Below are positions 48,683 to 57,360 of a DNA stretch of 64,000 nt, one piece after another (within the stretch, counting starts at the first letter, position 1; every line of letters begins with the position of its first letter). The DNA lies in the NCBI RefSeq assembly GCF_021044795.1, contig NZ_JAJNOP010000003.1; one strand, given 5' to 3'. The position numbers and the translations under genes are program-made. The notes beneath the pieces are model-generated. The model searched no databases. It worked only from the letters and a program-made list of their open reading frames with translations, and was not told the DNA's origin. This DNA comes from Acidaminococcus hominis (lineage in GTDB: Bacteria > Bacillota > Negativicutes > Acidaminococcales > Acidaminococcaceae).

Positions 48683-49306
48683 TTATTGGAGGAACGGATT
48701 TCTGCGTCTTTCCCAGCCCACCGTCGTGCCAGGTCCGTGACCCGGCAGCAGCTTGGTGTCATCGGGCAGGGTCAGCAGCTTGGTATGGATGGAATTCAGC
48801 AGGGCATCGTAGGAACCCCCGGGCAGGTCCGTCCGGCCGATGGATTCCAGGAAGATGGTGTCCCCTACAAAGGCCACCCCGTCCGTAATGATGCAGACAC
48901 CGCCCCGGGTATGGCCCGGCGTGGCCACAATCCGGAAATCCAGCCCGGCCACAGTGAGTTTTTCCTCGTCCTTAAAATAATAATCCGGGGGATCAAAGCT
49001 TTTGTTCCGGTCCGTGGAATAGGACAGGCTGCTGTTCCAGACCCTGAGCATGGGCGCATCGGCCTCGCTCATGTACACCGGAGCGCCCGTGGCTTTTTTC
49101 ACTTCATCCAGGGCCGATACGTGGTCGCCGTGACCATGGGTAATGAAAATGGCTGCAATCTTGGTGCTTTCCGCCTTTTTCACCGCTTCCATAATCCGGT
49201 CGCCTTCATCACCGGGATCCACAATAATGCCTTCGTTGTTTTCGTCGTTTTTGATAATATAGCAGTTTTCCTGGATGGGGCCCACCACTACGCGATAAAT
49301 CTTCAT
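48683..49306 (-). CDS. Metallo-beta-lactamase fold hydrolase (glyoxalase II-like)
   Basis: A 207-residue MBL-fold protein. FITHGHGDHVSALDEVKK (~54-71) is the H-x-H-x-D-H metal motif; GHTRGGVCIITDGVAFVGDT (~133-152) adds the next His and Asp, and LLPGHGPGTTVGWERRRNPF the last His and the usual C-terminal of this group. It may act as a hydroxyacylglutathione hydrolase-like thioesterase, but the substrate is open. Between dtd and the AI-2E-type gene in a minus-strand string. Confidence 0.9.
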   Translation of the reverse strand: MKIYRVVVGPIQENCYIIKNDENNEGIIVDPGDEGDRIMEAVKKAESTKIAAIFITHGHGDHVSALDEVKKATGAPVYMSEADAPMLRVWNSSLSYSTDRNKSFDPPDYYFKDEEKLTVAGLDFRIVATPGHTRGGVCIITDGVAFVGDTIFLESIGRTDLPGGSYDALLNSIHTKLLTLPDDTKLLPGHGPGTTVGWERRRNPFLQ

Positions 49307-49315
49307 CGGTTCCTC

Positions 49316-49765
49316 CTAAAACGTTTTACGGCTGTCCAGCAGCAGGGTAACCGGGCCGTCATTTACCAGCTCCACCTGCATATGGGCTTGGAACTGGCCG
49401 GTAGCCACCGTTACTCCCTGGCTGCGGATCAGCTCCGCTGTCTTTTCGTATAATTCCCTGGCTGCGTCCGGAAGCGCTGCCTGGGTAAAGGAAGGGCGTC
49501 TTCCGTGGCGCACATCTCCCAAAAGGGTGAATTGGCTCACCAACAGGAGGCTTCCTCCCGATTGCAGCAGGGATAGATTCATTTTATCATTTTCGTCTTC
49601 AAAAATCCTTAGTCCGGTGATTTTTTCTGCCAAATAGGCAGCATCTTTTTCGGTGTCTTCCTTTTCCACACCCAAAAGTACCATCAGGCCCGGTCCAATG
49701 GCGCCGATTTCCCGGCCTTCCACGGTAACGGACGCTCTTGTCACCCGCTGTACTACGGCTCTCAT
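49316..49765 (-). CDS. dtd: D-aminoacyl-tRNA deacylase
   Basis: A 149-residue homodimeric editing enzyme that removes D-amino acids from tRNA. LLLVSQFTLLGDVRHGRRPS (~73-92) with the SQFTL motif and QVELVNDGPVTLLLDS with the N-x-GP cross-subunit motif are intact. It starts 1 bp after the relA stop codon. Confidence 0.97.
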   Translation of the reverse strand: MRAVVQRVTRASVTVEGREIGAIGPGLMVLLGVEKEDTEKDAAYLAEKITGLRIFEDENDKMNLSLLQSGGSLLLVSQFTLLGDVRHGRRPSFTQAALPDAARELYEKTAELIRSQGVTVATGQFQAHMQVELVNDGPVTLLLDSRKTF

Positions 49766-49766
49766 C

Positions 49767-51989
49767 CTACACCCCCGAAATTTTCCGCTCTACCCGAATA
49801 ACGCCTTTAATCCGACGCAGCCGGCCAATCACGTAGTTGAGCTGTTCCAGACTGGTAATGTCCAGGCCCATATCCACATAGGCCGTACGGTTGGCGTCCG
49901 TATGGGCATTCAGGGAGTTGATGTTCACCTTGGTTTCGCTGGTGACCGTCATAATATTGGCCATCACCCCGGTCTGGTCCATGCAGGTCAGCCGCAGCAC
50001 CACCTTGTAGGTCACATCGGTAGCCACGTTCCAGGACACTTCAATCATCCGGTCCGCGTCTTCCTTATTAGCCAGCACGTTGGGGCAGTCGGCCCGGTGG
50101 ACGGAAACCCCGTGGCCCCGGGTAATGTAGCCCACAATGGCGTCCCCAGGAATGGGGTTGCAGCACTTGGCCAGCTTGACCATAATGTCGTCTTCCCCTT
50201 TGACCAGGATGCCGTGGCTGCCCTTATGGGCCTTGATGGTCCGAGGCTTCAATTCGTTCAGCAGCTGGGACAGGTTCTTGGTGGTGTTCTGGCGCTGGGC
50301 CTTCTTGTAGATTTCCACCAGCTTGACCATGACGTTGTTTACCGTAAGGCCGCCGTAGCCCAGGGCTGCCAGCAAGTTTTCCTCACTGCCGTCCATATGA
50401 CTCCGGGCCGCCACTTCCTTGAGATTTTCGGAAGTCAGCATGGTATTCACGTCGTAGCCCAGGCGCCGGCATTCCCGTTCCAGCATTTCCCGGCCGGTAG
50501 CGATGTTTTCTTCCCGTCTTTCCTTTTTGAAGAACTGTTTGATCTTGTTCTTGGTCTGGCTGGAACCTACAAAGTTCAGCCAGTCCCGGCTGGGTCCCGG
50601 AGACTGCTTGGAGGTGATAATCTCCACAATGTCCCCGTTTTTCAGCTTGTAGTCCAGGGGCACGATTTTTCCGTTGACCTTGGCCCCTACGCAGCTGTTG
50701 CCCACCCCGGTATGCACCCGGTAGGCAAAGTCGATGGGCACGGAGCCTTCCGGCAGGTCCAGCACGTCCCCCTGGGGCGTAAACACAAACACCTCATCGG
50801 AAAACACATCCATTTTTACCGTGTTCACAAATTCATGGGGATCCCGCATATCCTTGTGCCAATCCAGCAGCTGGCGCAGCCAGGCCATTTTGGCATCGGT
50901 GCTCTTGTCGGAAGAGCTGGGCATTTTGGAGCCCCCAGATTCCTTGTAGCGCCAGTGGGCTGCCACGCCGTATTCGGAAATCTTGTGCATCTCAAAGGTG
51001 CGGATTTGAATTTCCAGGGGCTGGCCGCTGGTAGCCACCACCGTAGTGTGCAGGGACTGGTAGCCGTTGGATTTGGGCACGGCAATGTAGTCTTTGAACC
51101 GGCCGGGAATGGGTTTCCATTTGCCATGGACAATCCCCAGAACCCCATAGCAGTCCTTTACCGTATCCACCAGCACCCGGACAGCCAAAAGGTCGTAGAT
51201 TTCGTTGATGGTCTTGTTGTCCCGCTGCATCTTTTTGTAGATGCTGTAGAAGCTCTTGGGACGGCCCTGGATTTCGCAGTTGATGCCGGCTTCGCCGCAC
51301 AGCTTCTTTAACTCGTCCATGGCCTCCTGGACCATGGCTTCCCGCTCATGGCGCTTTACCTTTACCTGTTCCACCAGCTCGTAGTAATGCTGGGGTTCCA
51401 TGTAGCGGAAGGCCAAATCCTCCAGTTCCCACTTGATGGCATAAATGCCCAGCCGGTGGGCCAAAGGAGCGTAGATTTCCAGGGTTTCACTGGAAATCCG
51501 TTTTTGTTTATTGGGCGGCATATACTTCATGGTCCGCATATTGTGCAGCCGGTCTGCCAGTTTGATGAGCACTACCCGGATATCCTTGGCCATGGCCAAA
51601 AACATTTTCCGGTAGTTCTCCACCTGCTGTTCTTCCCGGGAGATATACTCAATCCGGCCCAATTTGGTTACGCCGTCCACCAGCATGGCCACTTCCAGGC
51701 CAAAAATGTCCTGAAGCTGTTCCATGGTCACATCCGTATCTTCCACCACATCATGGAGAAAAGCGGCTGCCAGGGTAACATCGTCCATCTGGAGCTGGGC
51801 CAGAATGGTGGCCACCCCCAGGGGATGGACAATATATGGTTCTCCGGAGGCTCTTTTTTGCTTGGCGTGGGCTTCTGCTGCAAAGTTATAGGCTTCCCGG
51901 ACAAATTCCACCTGTCTGGGAGTCAAATATTTTCCGATCATAGCATAAAATTCTTCCGCACTGACCGGCTTATCATCTAATTGATCCAC
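49767..51989 (-). CDS. relA: Bifunctional (p)ppGpp synthetase/hydrolase (Rel)
   Basis: A 740-residue stringent-response protein. The HD hydrolase has AAAFLHDVVEDTDVTMEQL (~75-93) with H and D of the HD motif, and DIRVVLIKLADRLHNMRTMK; the synthetase domain has KSFYSIYKKMQR and YQSLHTTVVATSGQPLEIQI; TGS is at ~390-450 (VFTPQGDVLDLPEGSVPIDF), and an ACT domain is at the end. An intact HD domain predicts both synthesis and breakdown. The GTG start at 51989 has AAGGAAGGTGACATT upstream and lies just after recJ. Confidence 0.97.
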   Translation of the reverse strand: MDQLDDKPVSAEEFYAMIGKYLTPRQVEFVREAYNFAAEAHAKQKRASGEPYIVHPLGVATILAQLQMDDVTLAAAFLHDVVEDTDVTMEQLQDIFGLEVAMLVDGVTKLGRIEYISREEQQVENYRKMFLAMAKDIRVVLIKLADRLHNMRTMKYMPPNKQKRISSETLEIYAPLAHRLGIYAIKWELEDLAFRYMEPQHYYELVEQVKVKRHEREAMVQEAMDELKKLCGEAGINCEIQGRPKSFYSIYKKMQRDNKTINEIYDLLAVRVLVDTVKDCYGVLGIVHGKWKPIPGRFKDYIAVPKSNGYQSLHTTVVATSGQPLEIQIRTFEMHKISEYGVAAHWRYKESGGSKMPSSSDKSTDAKMAWLRQLLDWHKDMRDPHEFVNTVKMDVFSDEVFVFTPQGDVLDLPEGSVPIDFAYRVHTGVGNSCVGAKVNGKIVPLDYKLKNGDIVEIITSKQSPGPSRDWLNFVGSSQTKNKIKQFFKKERREENIATGREMLERECRRLGYDVNTMLTSENLKEVAARSHMDGSEENLLAALGYGGLTVNNVMVKLVEIYKKAQRQNTTKNLSQLLNELKPRTIKAHKGSHGILVKGEDDIMVKLAKCCNPIPGDAIVGYITRGHGVSVHRADCPNVLANKEDADRMIEVSWNVATDVTYKVVLRLTCMDQTGVMANIMTVTSETKVNINSLNAHTDANRTAYVDMGLDITSLEQLNYVIGRLRRIKGVIRVERKISGV

Positions 51990-51993
51990 AATG

Positions 51994-54339
51994 TCACCTT
52001 CCTTGAGACCAGAATTCCGCAATTTCCCCGGCGGGGAGCTTCCATAAACGGTTCAGTTCCTCAAATTTTTCCCGGTACAGTTCCCGCATTTCCTGGAACC
52101 GCACGGAATCCTGCATATTTTTCCGGGTTGTCTCCCCCATGGAAAGAAGCCCCTTTTCCTGGTGCAGCAAATTGAGTTCACAAAAAACGGCAAGGACCTG
52201 GGAGCCCAGAAGGTACCCCTCCCGGGTGGTCTGCCCCAACACCTGCTCCACCGGCAGCGCCGGATTTTCCCGCAGCATTTCCCTAAGGGCTGCATAGCAG
52301 CGGCGCATACCGTTCAAATCCGGATACTGCCGGCGCAGCTGTTCCACCTCTGCCACCAGTTCATCCCGGTCGTAGAGCAGGTACAGCAGGGCAGGTTGGT
52401 CCGGGCCCAGGGGAAAGTCCTTGGGGTTCATCACCCGCCGGGCCCCGCTGTCGTAAAACACCACTACCTCCGCTTCCTTGGGAAGGGGCTCCCCGTAAAT
52501 CAGGACCTGGGCCTTGCCGCTGAGGGCGGCCTGGGTCTCCATATCCTGGACATATACTACCGTTTTTTTGTGTTCTTGTAAAATCCCCTGCAAAAGTGTT
52601 TTTCGGTCCGTATTGTCCTGCCGCCAGTCCAAGATGGTATAGGGGGACATAACCCCGCATACTTCTAGGTCCACCGACGTTTTGCCCCGAAAAACATTGA
52701 GACGGGGCGAAAAGGCAACTACCGCCTGTTCCCCGCCGTAAAACGTATGGTACTGGTCCCCTGCCTTCCACAGAAGACCCTTATAACTGCTACTGCCGTG
52801 GGCCACCGTGAGTTTCAAATGGGTTTTATCCCGGCCCAGCAGCGCAACCTCCGTAATTTTTGCCTTGGCAAAGCCCAGCACAGGAGAAGGATTCCCCATG
52901 CCAAACGGTGCCAGCTGATCCAGTTCTTCTACCAGGTGTTCGTCCACCGGCATTCCTTCCGGCACAAAATAATCGGGCTGGAGGGAGGGCTGGTAGGGAA
53001 TGCCCTGAAGCTGCTCCTTGACGGCAGCCTGGAAAGCCTGCCGAAAGGCCGGCAATTGCCGGGTTTCCAAAGTCAGTCCCGCCGCCTGGGCGTGGCCGCC
53101 AAACTGGAGCAGGTATTCCTTGCAGCTTTGCAGTGCATTGTACAGCTGCAGAGGCGGTATGCCCCGGCAGGAGCCTTTGGCCGTTTCCCCCTGGATGGAC
53201 AGCAGCACCGAAGGCAAATGGTACTTTTCCGTTATCCGGGAGGCCACAATGCCGATAACCCCTGGGTGCCACCCTTCGGCTCCCAGCACAATGCCCCATT
53301 CCGGACTGCCCAGCTGGGACAGCTGTTCTTCTGCTGCCTGGAAAATCTCCTGGCTGATGGCCTGCCGTTCCTGGTTGGCCGTATTCAGCTCCTGGGCCAG
53401 GCTTTGGGCTTTCTTAGGGTCATCGGTGGTGAGCAGCTGCACCGCTGCCATGGCGTCATCTAGCCGGCCAGCAGCGTTGATTCTGGGGCCCAGGCCAAAG
53501 CCAATGGTGCCCGCGTTGACAGCTGCGTCCGGGCTGATGGAAACGTCTAACAGCGCCTTTAGTCCCGGCAGGGACGTCTTGCGCATTTTGGCAAGCCCCC
53601 GGCGGACAATTTCCCGGTTCTCTCCCAAGAGGGGAACCATATCCGCCACGGTACCCAGGCTCACCAGTTCTATCAGTTCGTCCCAGTATTCCTGGGTGTG
53701 GTGAAGCCGCTGGTACAGGGCCTGGCAAAGCTTTAGGGCCACCCCTACCCCGCAGATTCCCTTATTGGGATATTGGTCTCCGGGCTGGTTGGGATTTACC
53801 ACTGCATAAGCCGGGGGCAATTGGGACGGCGGCAGATGGTGGTCCGTAACAATAATGTCCATGGAACTGGGCGCCCCAGCTACTTCCTGGTACCCGCTGA
53901 TACCCGTATCCACCGTAACCAGCAAGGTAGTGCCCCCTGCCGCAAGGGTTTCCAGGGCGGTGCTGTTAAGGCCGTAGCCTTCTGTATCCCGCCGGGGAAT
54001 ATACACCTTGATTTTAGCCCCTTCCCCGGTGAGATAGCGGTATAGCAGGGAACTGGCCGTGGTCCCGTCCACATCGTAATCCCCGTAGACCGTAATGGGT
54101 TCCTTTTGTTCCAGGGCCCTAAGAATCCGGTCCACAGCCTTGTCCATATTGAGCAGCAGGAAGGGGTCCAGGTAGGGCTGCTCCACTCCTTCCAGAAATT
54201 CCTTGATTTGATTGGGCTCCGTAATTTTCCGGCGTACCAGGATTTCCGCCAAAAGCGGCGAAATTCCTGTGTCCCGGCTGAGCTGCCGGGCCTGGTCCTG
54301 TTCCTGTTCCGGTATGGCTTCAATTTTTCTATATAGCAT
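51994..54339 (-). CDS. recJ: Single-stranded-DNA-specific exonuclease RecJ
   Basis: A 781-residue DHH-family 5'-3' nuclease used in recombination repair. VYGDYDVDGTTASSLLYRYL (~79-98) is motif I, IIVTDHHLPPSQLPPAYAVV (~152-171) motif III with the DHH, and a second C-terminal DHHA1-type block includes LGPRINAAGRLDDAMAAVQL. A ~220-residue C-terminal extension after ~560 follows; this length is common in Firmicutes. Followed 4 bp later by relA. Confidence 0.95.
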   Translation of the reverse strand: MLYRKIEAIPEQEQDQARQLSRDTGISPLLAEILVRRKITEPNQIKEFLEGVEQPYLDPFLLLNMDKAVDRILRALEQKEPITVYGDYDVDGTTASSLLYRYLTGEGAKIKVYIPRRDTEGYGLNSTALETLAAGGTTLLVTVDTGISGYQEVAGAPSSMDIIVTDHHLPPSQLPPAYAVVNPNQPGDQYPNKGICGVGVALKLCQALYQRLHHTQEYWDELIELVSLGTVADMVPLLGENREIVRRGLAKMRKTSLPGLKALLDVSISPDAAVNAGTIGFGLGPRINAAGRLDDAMAAVQLLTTDDPKKAQSLAQELNTANQERQAISQEIFQAAEEQLSQLGSPEWGIVLGAEGWHPGVIGIVASRITEKYHLPSVLLSIQGETAKGSCRGIPPLQLYNALQSCKEYLLQFGGHAQAAGLTLETRQLPAFRQAFQAAVKEQLQGIPYQPSLQPDYFVPEGMPVDEHLVEELDQLAPFGMGNPSPVLGFAKAKITEVALLGRDKTHLKLTVAHGSSSYKGLLWKAGDQYHTFYGGEQAVVAFSPRLNVFRGKTSVDLEVCGVMSPYTILDWRQDNTDRKTLLQGILQEHKKTVVYVQDMETQAALSGKAQVLIYGEPLPKEAEVVVFYDSGARRVMNPKDFPLGPDQPALLYLLYDRDELVAEVEQLRRQYPDLNGMRRCYAALREMLRENPALPVEQVLGQTTREGYLLGSQVLAVFCELNLLHQEKGLLSMGETTRKNMQDSVRFQEMRELYREKFEELNRLWKLPAGEIAEFWSQGR

Positions 54340-54347
54340 ACAGCGTT

Positions 54348-54722
54348 CTAGTCCTCCGGCCGGAAGGGTCTGATAATGGGATTCTGATCCTTTTTGGGGT
54401 CATAGCCCTTTCCGGCGAAATCGGACCGGGGCACCTTGGTTTCGGTAAACCGTGGTGCGGCAGCCTGCATTTCATCCAGTTCTTCTTCCAGCTGGCGGAT
54501 TTGCTCCTTATATTTTCTTTCTTTCATAAAATGACTGGTTTTGGCCTTTAAGGTCCACAGGCTGGCGATGATAAAGCCCAAAATCAAACACCCCAGGATA
54601 ATCAGGGCCAAGCTCATAGTAAAGTGCCAAAACAAAAAGCTGATTTCCACCGATACGGCATTTTGAATAGCAAAAATCGCTACAGCCAGGGAAATGATTC
54701 CCATGAGAATAATATACAGCAT
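54348..54722 (-). CDS. LapA domain (DUF1049) membrane protein
   Basis: A 124-residue protein with two membrane helices (~2-22 and ~36-58), the LapA pattern ISLAVAIFAIQNAVSVEISF between them, and a coiled-coil tail (KYKEQIRQLEEELDEMQ). LapA proteins act in lipopolysaccharide assembly in Gram-negative bacteria; in this diderm Firmicute the role could be comparable. GGAAGGGATGTAA precedes the ATG; recJ follows 8 bp later. Confidence 0.85.
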   Translation of the reverse strand: MLYIILMGIISLAVAIFAIQNAVSVEISFLFWHFTMSLALIILGCLILGFIIASLWTLKAKTSHFMKERKYKEQIRQLEEELDEMQAAAPRFTETKVPRSDFAGKGYDPKKDQNPIIRPFRPED

Positions 54723-54775
54723 TTACATCCCTTCCTTTCCGCCCTCAGGCAAGTCCCCACCGCACTTTCCAACGC

Positions 54776-55717
54776 TTACTTCTTGTAGCCGGTTTTCCGG
54801 TCCACGATGTTCTGGAGAGGCTCGCCAGCCACGTAGCGCCGCAGGTTTGCTGCTTCAATGTGCACAATGTTGTCCTGGGTGGCCTGGAGATGGAAATCCC
54901 CGGCAATATGAGGCGTAATGTACATATTGGGCGTATGCCACAGGGGGTCGTCCTGGGGCAGCGGTTCCACTTCCGTTACGTCCACCGCTGCGCCGGCCAG
55001 GTGACCACTTTCCAGGGCGGCCCTAAGGTCCTTTTGGACCACGGCACTGCCCCGGCCTACGTTGATGAAATAAGCACCCTGCTTCATGGCGCCAAAAAGC
55101 TTAGCGTCATACAGGTGGGTGGTGGCAGGGGTTCCCGGCAAAACGGAAGCCACAATATCTGCCCGGGCAAGCAGCTCCGGCAAATGTTCCATCAGGCCCA
55201 TTTCATCGGCTTCCGCCGGTTTTTCCCCGTGACGGCGGCGCACGCCGATTACGTAGGCGCCCATGGCCTTCACCAATCTGGCGTAGGCTTTGCCAATATC
55301 CCCAAAGCCAATCACCAGCACCACGGCATTCTTTAGGGAGGTAACGGTGCCTTCATCGTGCCACAGCCCTTGCTTTTGGTTATCGTAGTAACGGTAGAGT
55401 TTTTTCAGCATGGCCAAGGTAAGTGCCAGCATATGCTCAGAAAGGGCCTGACCGTAGGCACCGGTGGCATTGGTGAGCTGTACGTCTTCCGGCGTCACCC
55501 CGGGCTTGCAGTAGGCATCTGCGCCAGCGGAATTCAGCTGCAGCCAGCGCAGCTTGGGCAGCTGGTTCACCCATTCCGGACGAATATTGCCCAAAATCAC
55601 TTCCGCTTCCTTTAATTTTTCCAGGTCCTTGCCATAATAAAACGCTGCTTCAGGAGCCGCCTTTTCCAATTCTGTTTTATGGTAAGCCAAAACCGGCATA
55701 GTTACTGCAATCTTCAT
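54776..55717 (-). CDS. D-2-hydroxyacid dehydrogenase family protein
   Basis: A 313-residue NAD(P)-dependent dehydrogenase. The Rossmann motif is VLVIGFGDIGKAYARLVKAM (~135-154), GAYFINVGRGSAVVQKDLRA contains the catalytic Arg, and NMYITPHIAGDFHLQA the catalytic His; a Glu in the VDVTEVEPLP segment completes the triad. The gene could reduce a 2-keto acid or glyoxylate. ATG at 55717 follows AAAGGGTGAAG; a GTG at 55726 is an alternative. Single gene. Confidence 0.9.
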   Translation of the reverse strand: MKIAVTMPVLAYHKTELEKAAPEAAFYYGKDLEKLKEAEVILGNIRPEWVNQLPKLRWLQLNSAGADAYCKPGVTPEDVQLTNATGAYGQALSEHMLALTLAMLKKLYRYYDNQKQGLWHDEGTVTSLKNAVVLVIGFGDIGKAYARLVKAMGAYVIGVRRRHGEKPAEADEMGLMEHLPELLARADIVASVLPGTPATTHLYDAKLFGAMKQGAYFINVGRGSAVVQKDLRAALESGHLAGAAVDVTEVEPLPQDDPLWHTPNMYITPHIAGDFHLQATQDNIVHIEAANLRRYVAGEPLQNIVDRKTGYKK

Positions 55718-55985
55718 ATGCTTCACCCTTTCTCCTAATAAAAGAAAACGATTATCAATTGAATTTATTTTGCATTTTATCTATTTTATTTTACAAGATT
55801 CCGGCCCATGACTCAAATACTTGTTCCTTTGTTTGCCAAATTTCTTGTATTTATATAAATACTGATAAAAGTGTAACAAAAAATGGATATATGACAATGC
55901 ATATACCCATCTTTCGGAGCCGGCTGTCCCTCCAGGGAAAACCACACCGGCTTAATTTTCTGCTGCTGCCAGGTTTGTTTCACCG

Positions 55986-56315
55986 CTAAAACACTTCGTC
56001 CACGTGAATCTCCAGCAGTCTGTCCATAAAGGACTTGCCGTTCAGGCAGCGTTCATTTAGCAGCTGTTCCACCATGGAAACCCCCACCGGCCACCGGATA
56101 AATGGCGCTTTATCGATGGAATGGTCCGGACTGATGGGGATTCTGCACAGCCAAACCAAATGGGGCTTGAACTGGTACATCACCAGGTCCCCGTATAAAG
56201 AGTCGCTCTGTACCGGCTGGATAATATATTGGTTGCCGTTCAGGGAAAATACTGCTTCATGTCCTCTAGATAATAAACAGATGAGTTCATCAAGTTCAAT
56301 TCCCAAATATCCCAT
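55986..56315 (-). CDS. Small hypothetical protein (unrecognised)
   Basis: A 109-residue soluble protein (MGYLGIELDELICLLSRGHE...) with no membrane segment, signal peptide or motif known to me. Its middle (QYIIQPVQSDSLYGDLVMYQ) is strand-rich, and its end is acidic (HVDEVF). A good CTAGGAGGTCGGAGC ribosome site suggests a real gene. It is a single gene between the dehydrogenase and the secDF operon; the 55727-55985 stretch behind it has no gene. Confidence 0.6.
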   Translation of the reverse strand: MGYLGIELDELICLLSRGHEAVFSLNGNQYIIQPVQSDSLYGDLVMYQFKPHLVWLCRIPISPDHSIDKAPFIRWPVGVSMVEQLLNERCLNGKSFMDRLLEIHVDEVF

Positions 56316-56420
56316 TTTTGCTCCGACCTCCTAGTACTTGGCAACAAAGTTCTCTTTATATAATACCATAGAAGCGGCCGATGAAAAATAGTCTTTTCTG
56401 AGAAAACTCTCCTGCCCCAG

Positions 56421-56455
56421 GTAAAACAAAACGGATGCACCCGAAGGCACATCCG
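56421..56455 (-). terminator. Intrinsic terminator after secF
   Basis: Minus strand: CGGATGTGCC-TTCG-GGTGCATCCG, a 10-bp stem with a stable tetraloop (one G-T pair), followed by TTTTGTTTTAC. It ends the ruvB-to-secF operon. Confidence 0.9.
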
Positions 56456-56472
56456 CTTAGGGAGCCTGAAAC

Positions 56473-57360
56473 TCAGGCCGCTTTTTTCAATTTTTTCCGC
56501 AGGAACAGCCACATGGTCCCGGACAGGAAAGTAGAGGTATAGAAACCGCTGGAGAAGCCCACCAGCATGGCGAAGGAGAAGTTGTGGATGGTTTCCCCGC
56601 CAAACAGGAAGATGGCTACTACAGCAAACAGGGTGGTCAGGGTGGTGTAGATGGACCGGGTCATGGTCTGCCAAATACTGTTATCCACCATATCTTCCAT
56701 ACTTTCATTCCGTCTGTGGGTATGCAGGTTTTCCCGGATACGGTCGAAAATAACGATGGTACCGTTAACGGAATAGCCTACTACCGTCAGCAGGGCTGCT
56801 ACAAAGGAAGAATCGATTTCCAGATGCAGCAGGGAGAAGTAGCTCAAGGTCACCATAACGTCAATAATCAGGGCGATGATGGCTGCCAGGGCAAAGCGCA
56901 GTTCAAAACGGAAGGTAATATAGGCAATCATCAGCACCCAGCTGAGTACCACCGCGCCAATGGCCTGTTTGACCAGGTCGTTGCCCACCGTAGCGCCTAC
57001 GTTCTCCACCTTCAGCACTTGGTTTTCTCCCAGCTTGGCGGTCAAGTCGTCCATAACGGCCTTACGCTGGCTGTCGCTGATAAGGCCGGTGCGGATCAGT
57101 ACGGATTCACTGGTTTCCGTATTCTGGCCGTTGGTTCCCAGTTGGATAATGCTGCTGCCCAAATCATGGTCATCCAACACCGTCCGGACCTGGGAAGTGG
57201 AAACCGGCTGGGCAAACTTCAAATCAATGATGCTGCCGCCGGTAAAGTCGATGCCCAGGTTAAACCCCCGGGTAAACATGGAAACAATACCAACAATCAA
57301 CACAATGGCCGTTAGAGAGAAGAAGATTTTGGCATGTTTTACAATGGAAAACTTTTTCAT
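56473..57360 (-). CDS. secF: Protein translocase subunit SecF
   Basis: A 295-residue RND-type membrane protein with six helices. GFNLGIDFTGGSIIDLKFAQ (~31-50) is the conserved first periplasmic block; VGYSVNGTIVIFDRIRENLH the D4-like region of the family. With SecD it uses the proton gradient to finish preprotein export. Its ATG overlaps the secD stop (ATGA). Confidence 0.97.
   Translation of the reverse strand: MKKFSIVKHAKIFFSLTAIVLIVGIVSMFTRGFNLGIDFTGGSIIDLKFAQPVSTSQVRTVLDDHDLGSSIIQLGTNGQNTETSESVLIRTGLISDSQRKAVMDDLTAKLGENQVLKVENVGATVGNDLVKQAIGAVVLSWVLMIAYITFRFELRFALAAIIALIIDVMVTLSYFSLLHLEIDSSFVAALLTVVGYSVNGTIVIFDRIRENLHTHRRNESMEDMVDNSIWQTMTRSIYTTLTTLFAVVAIFLFGGETIHNFSFAMLVGFSSGFYTSTFLSGTMWLFLRKKLKKAA

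Noticed and set aside
55759..55989. Plus-strand open frame of 76 codons near the dehydrogenase
   Set aside because: No ribosome binding site, unrelated to any family, in a gap that looks like a promoter region.
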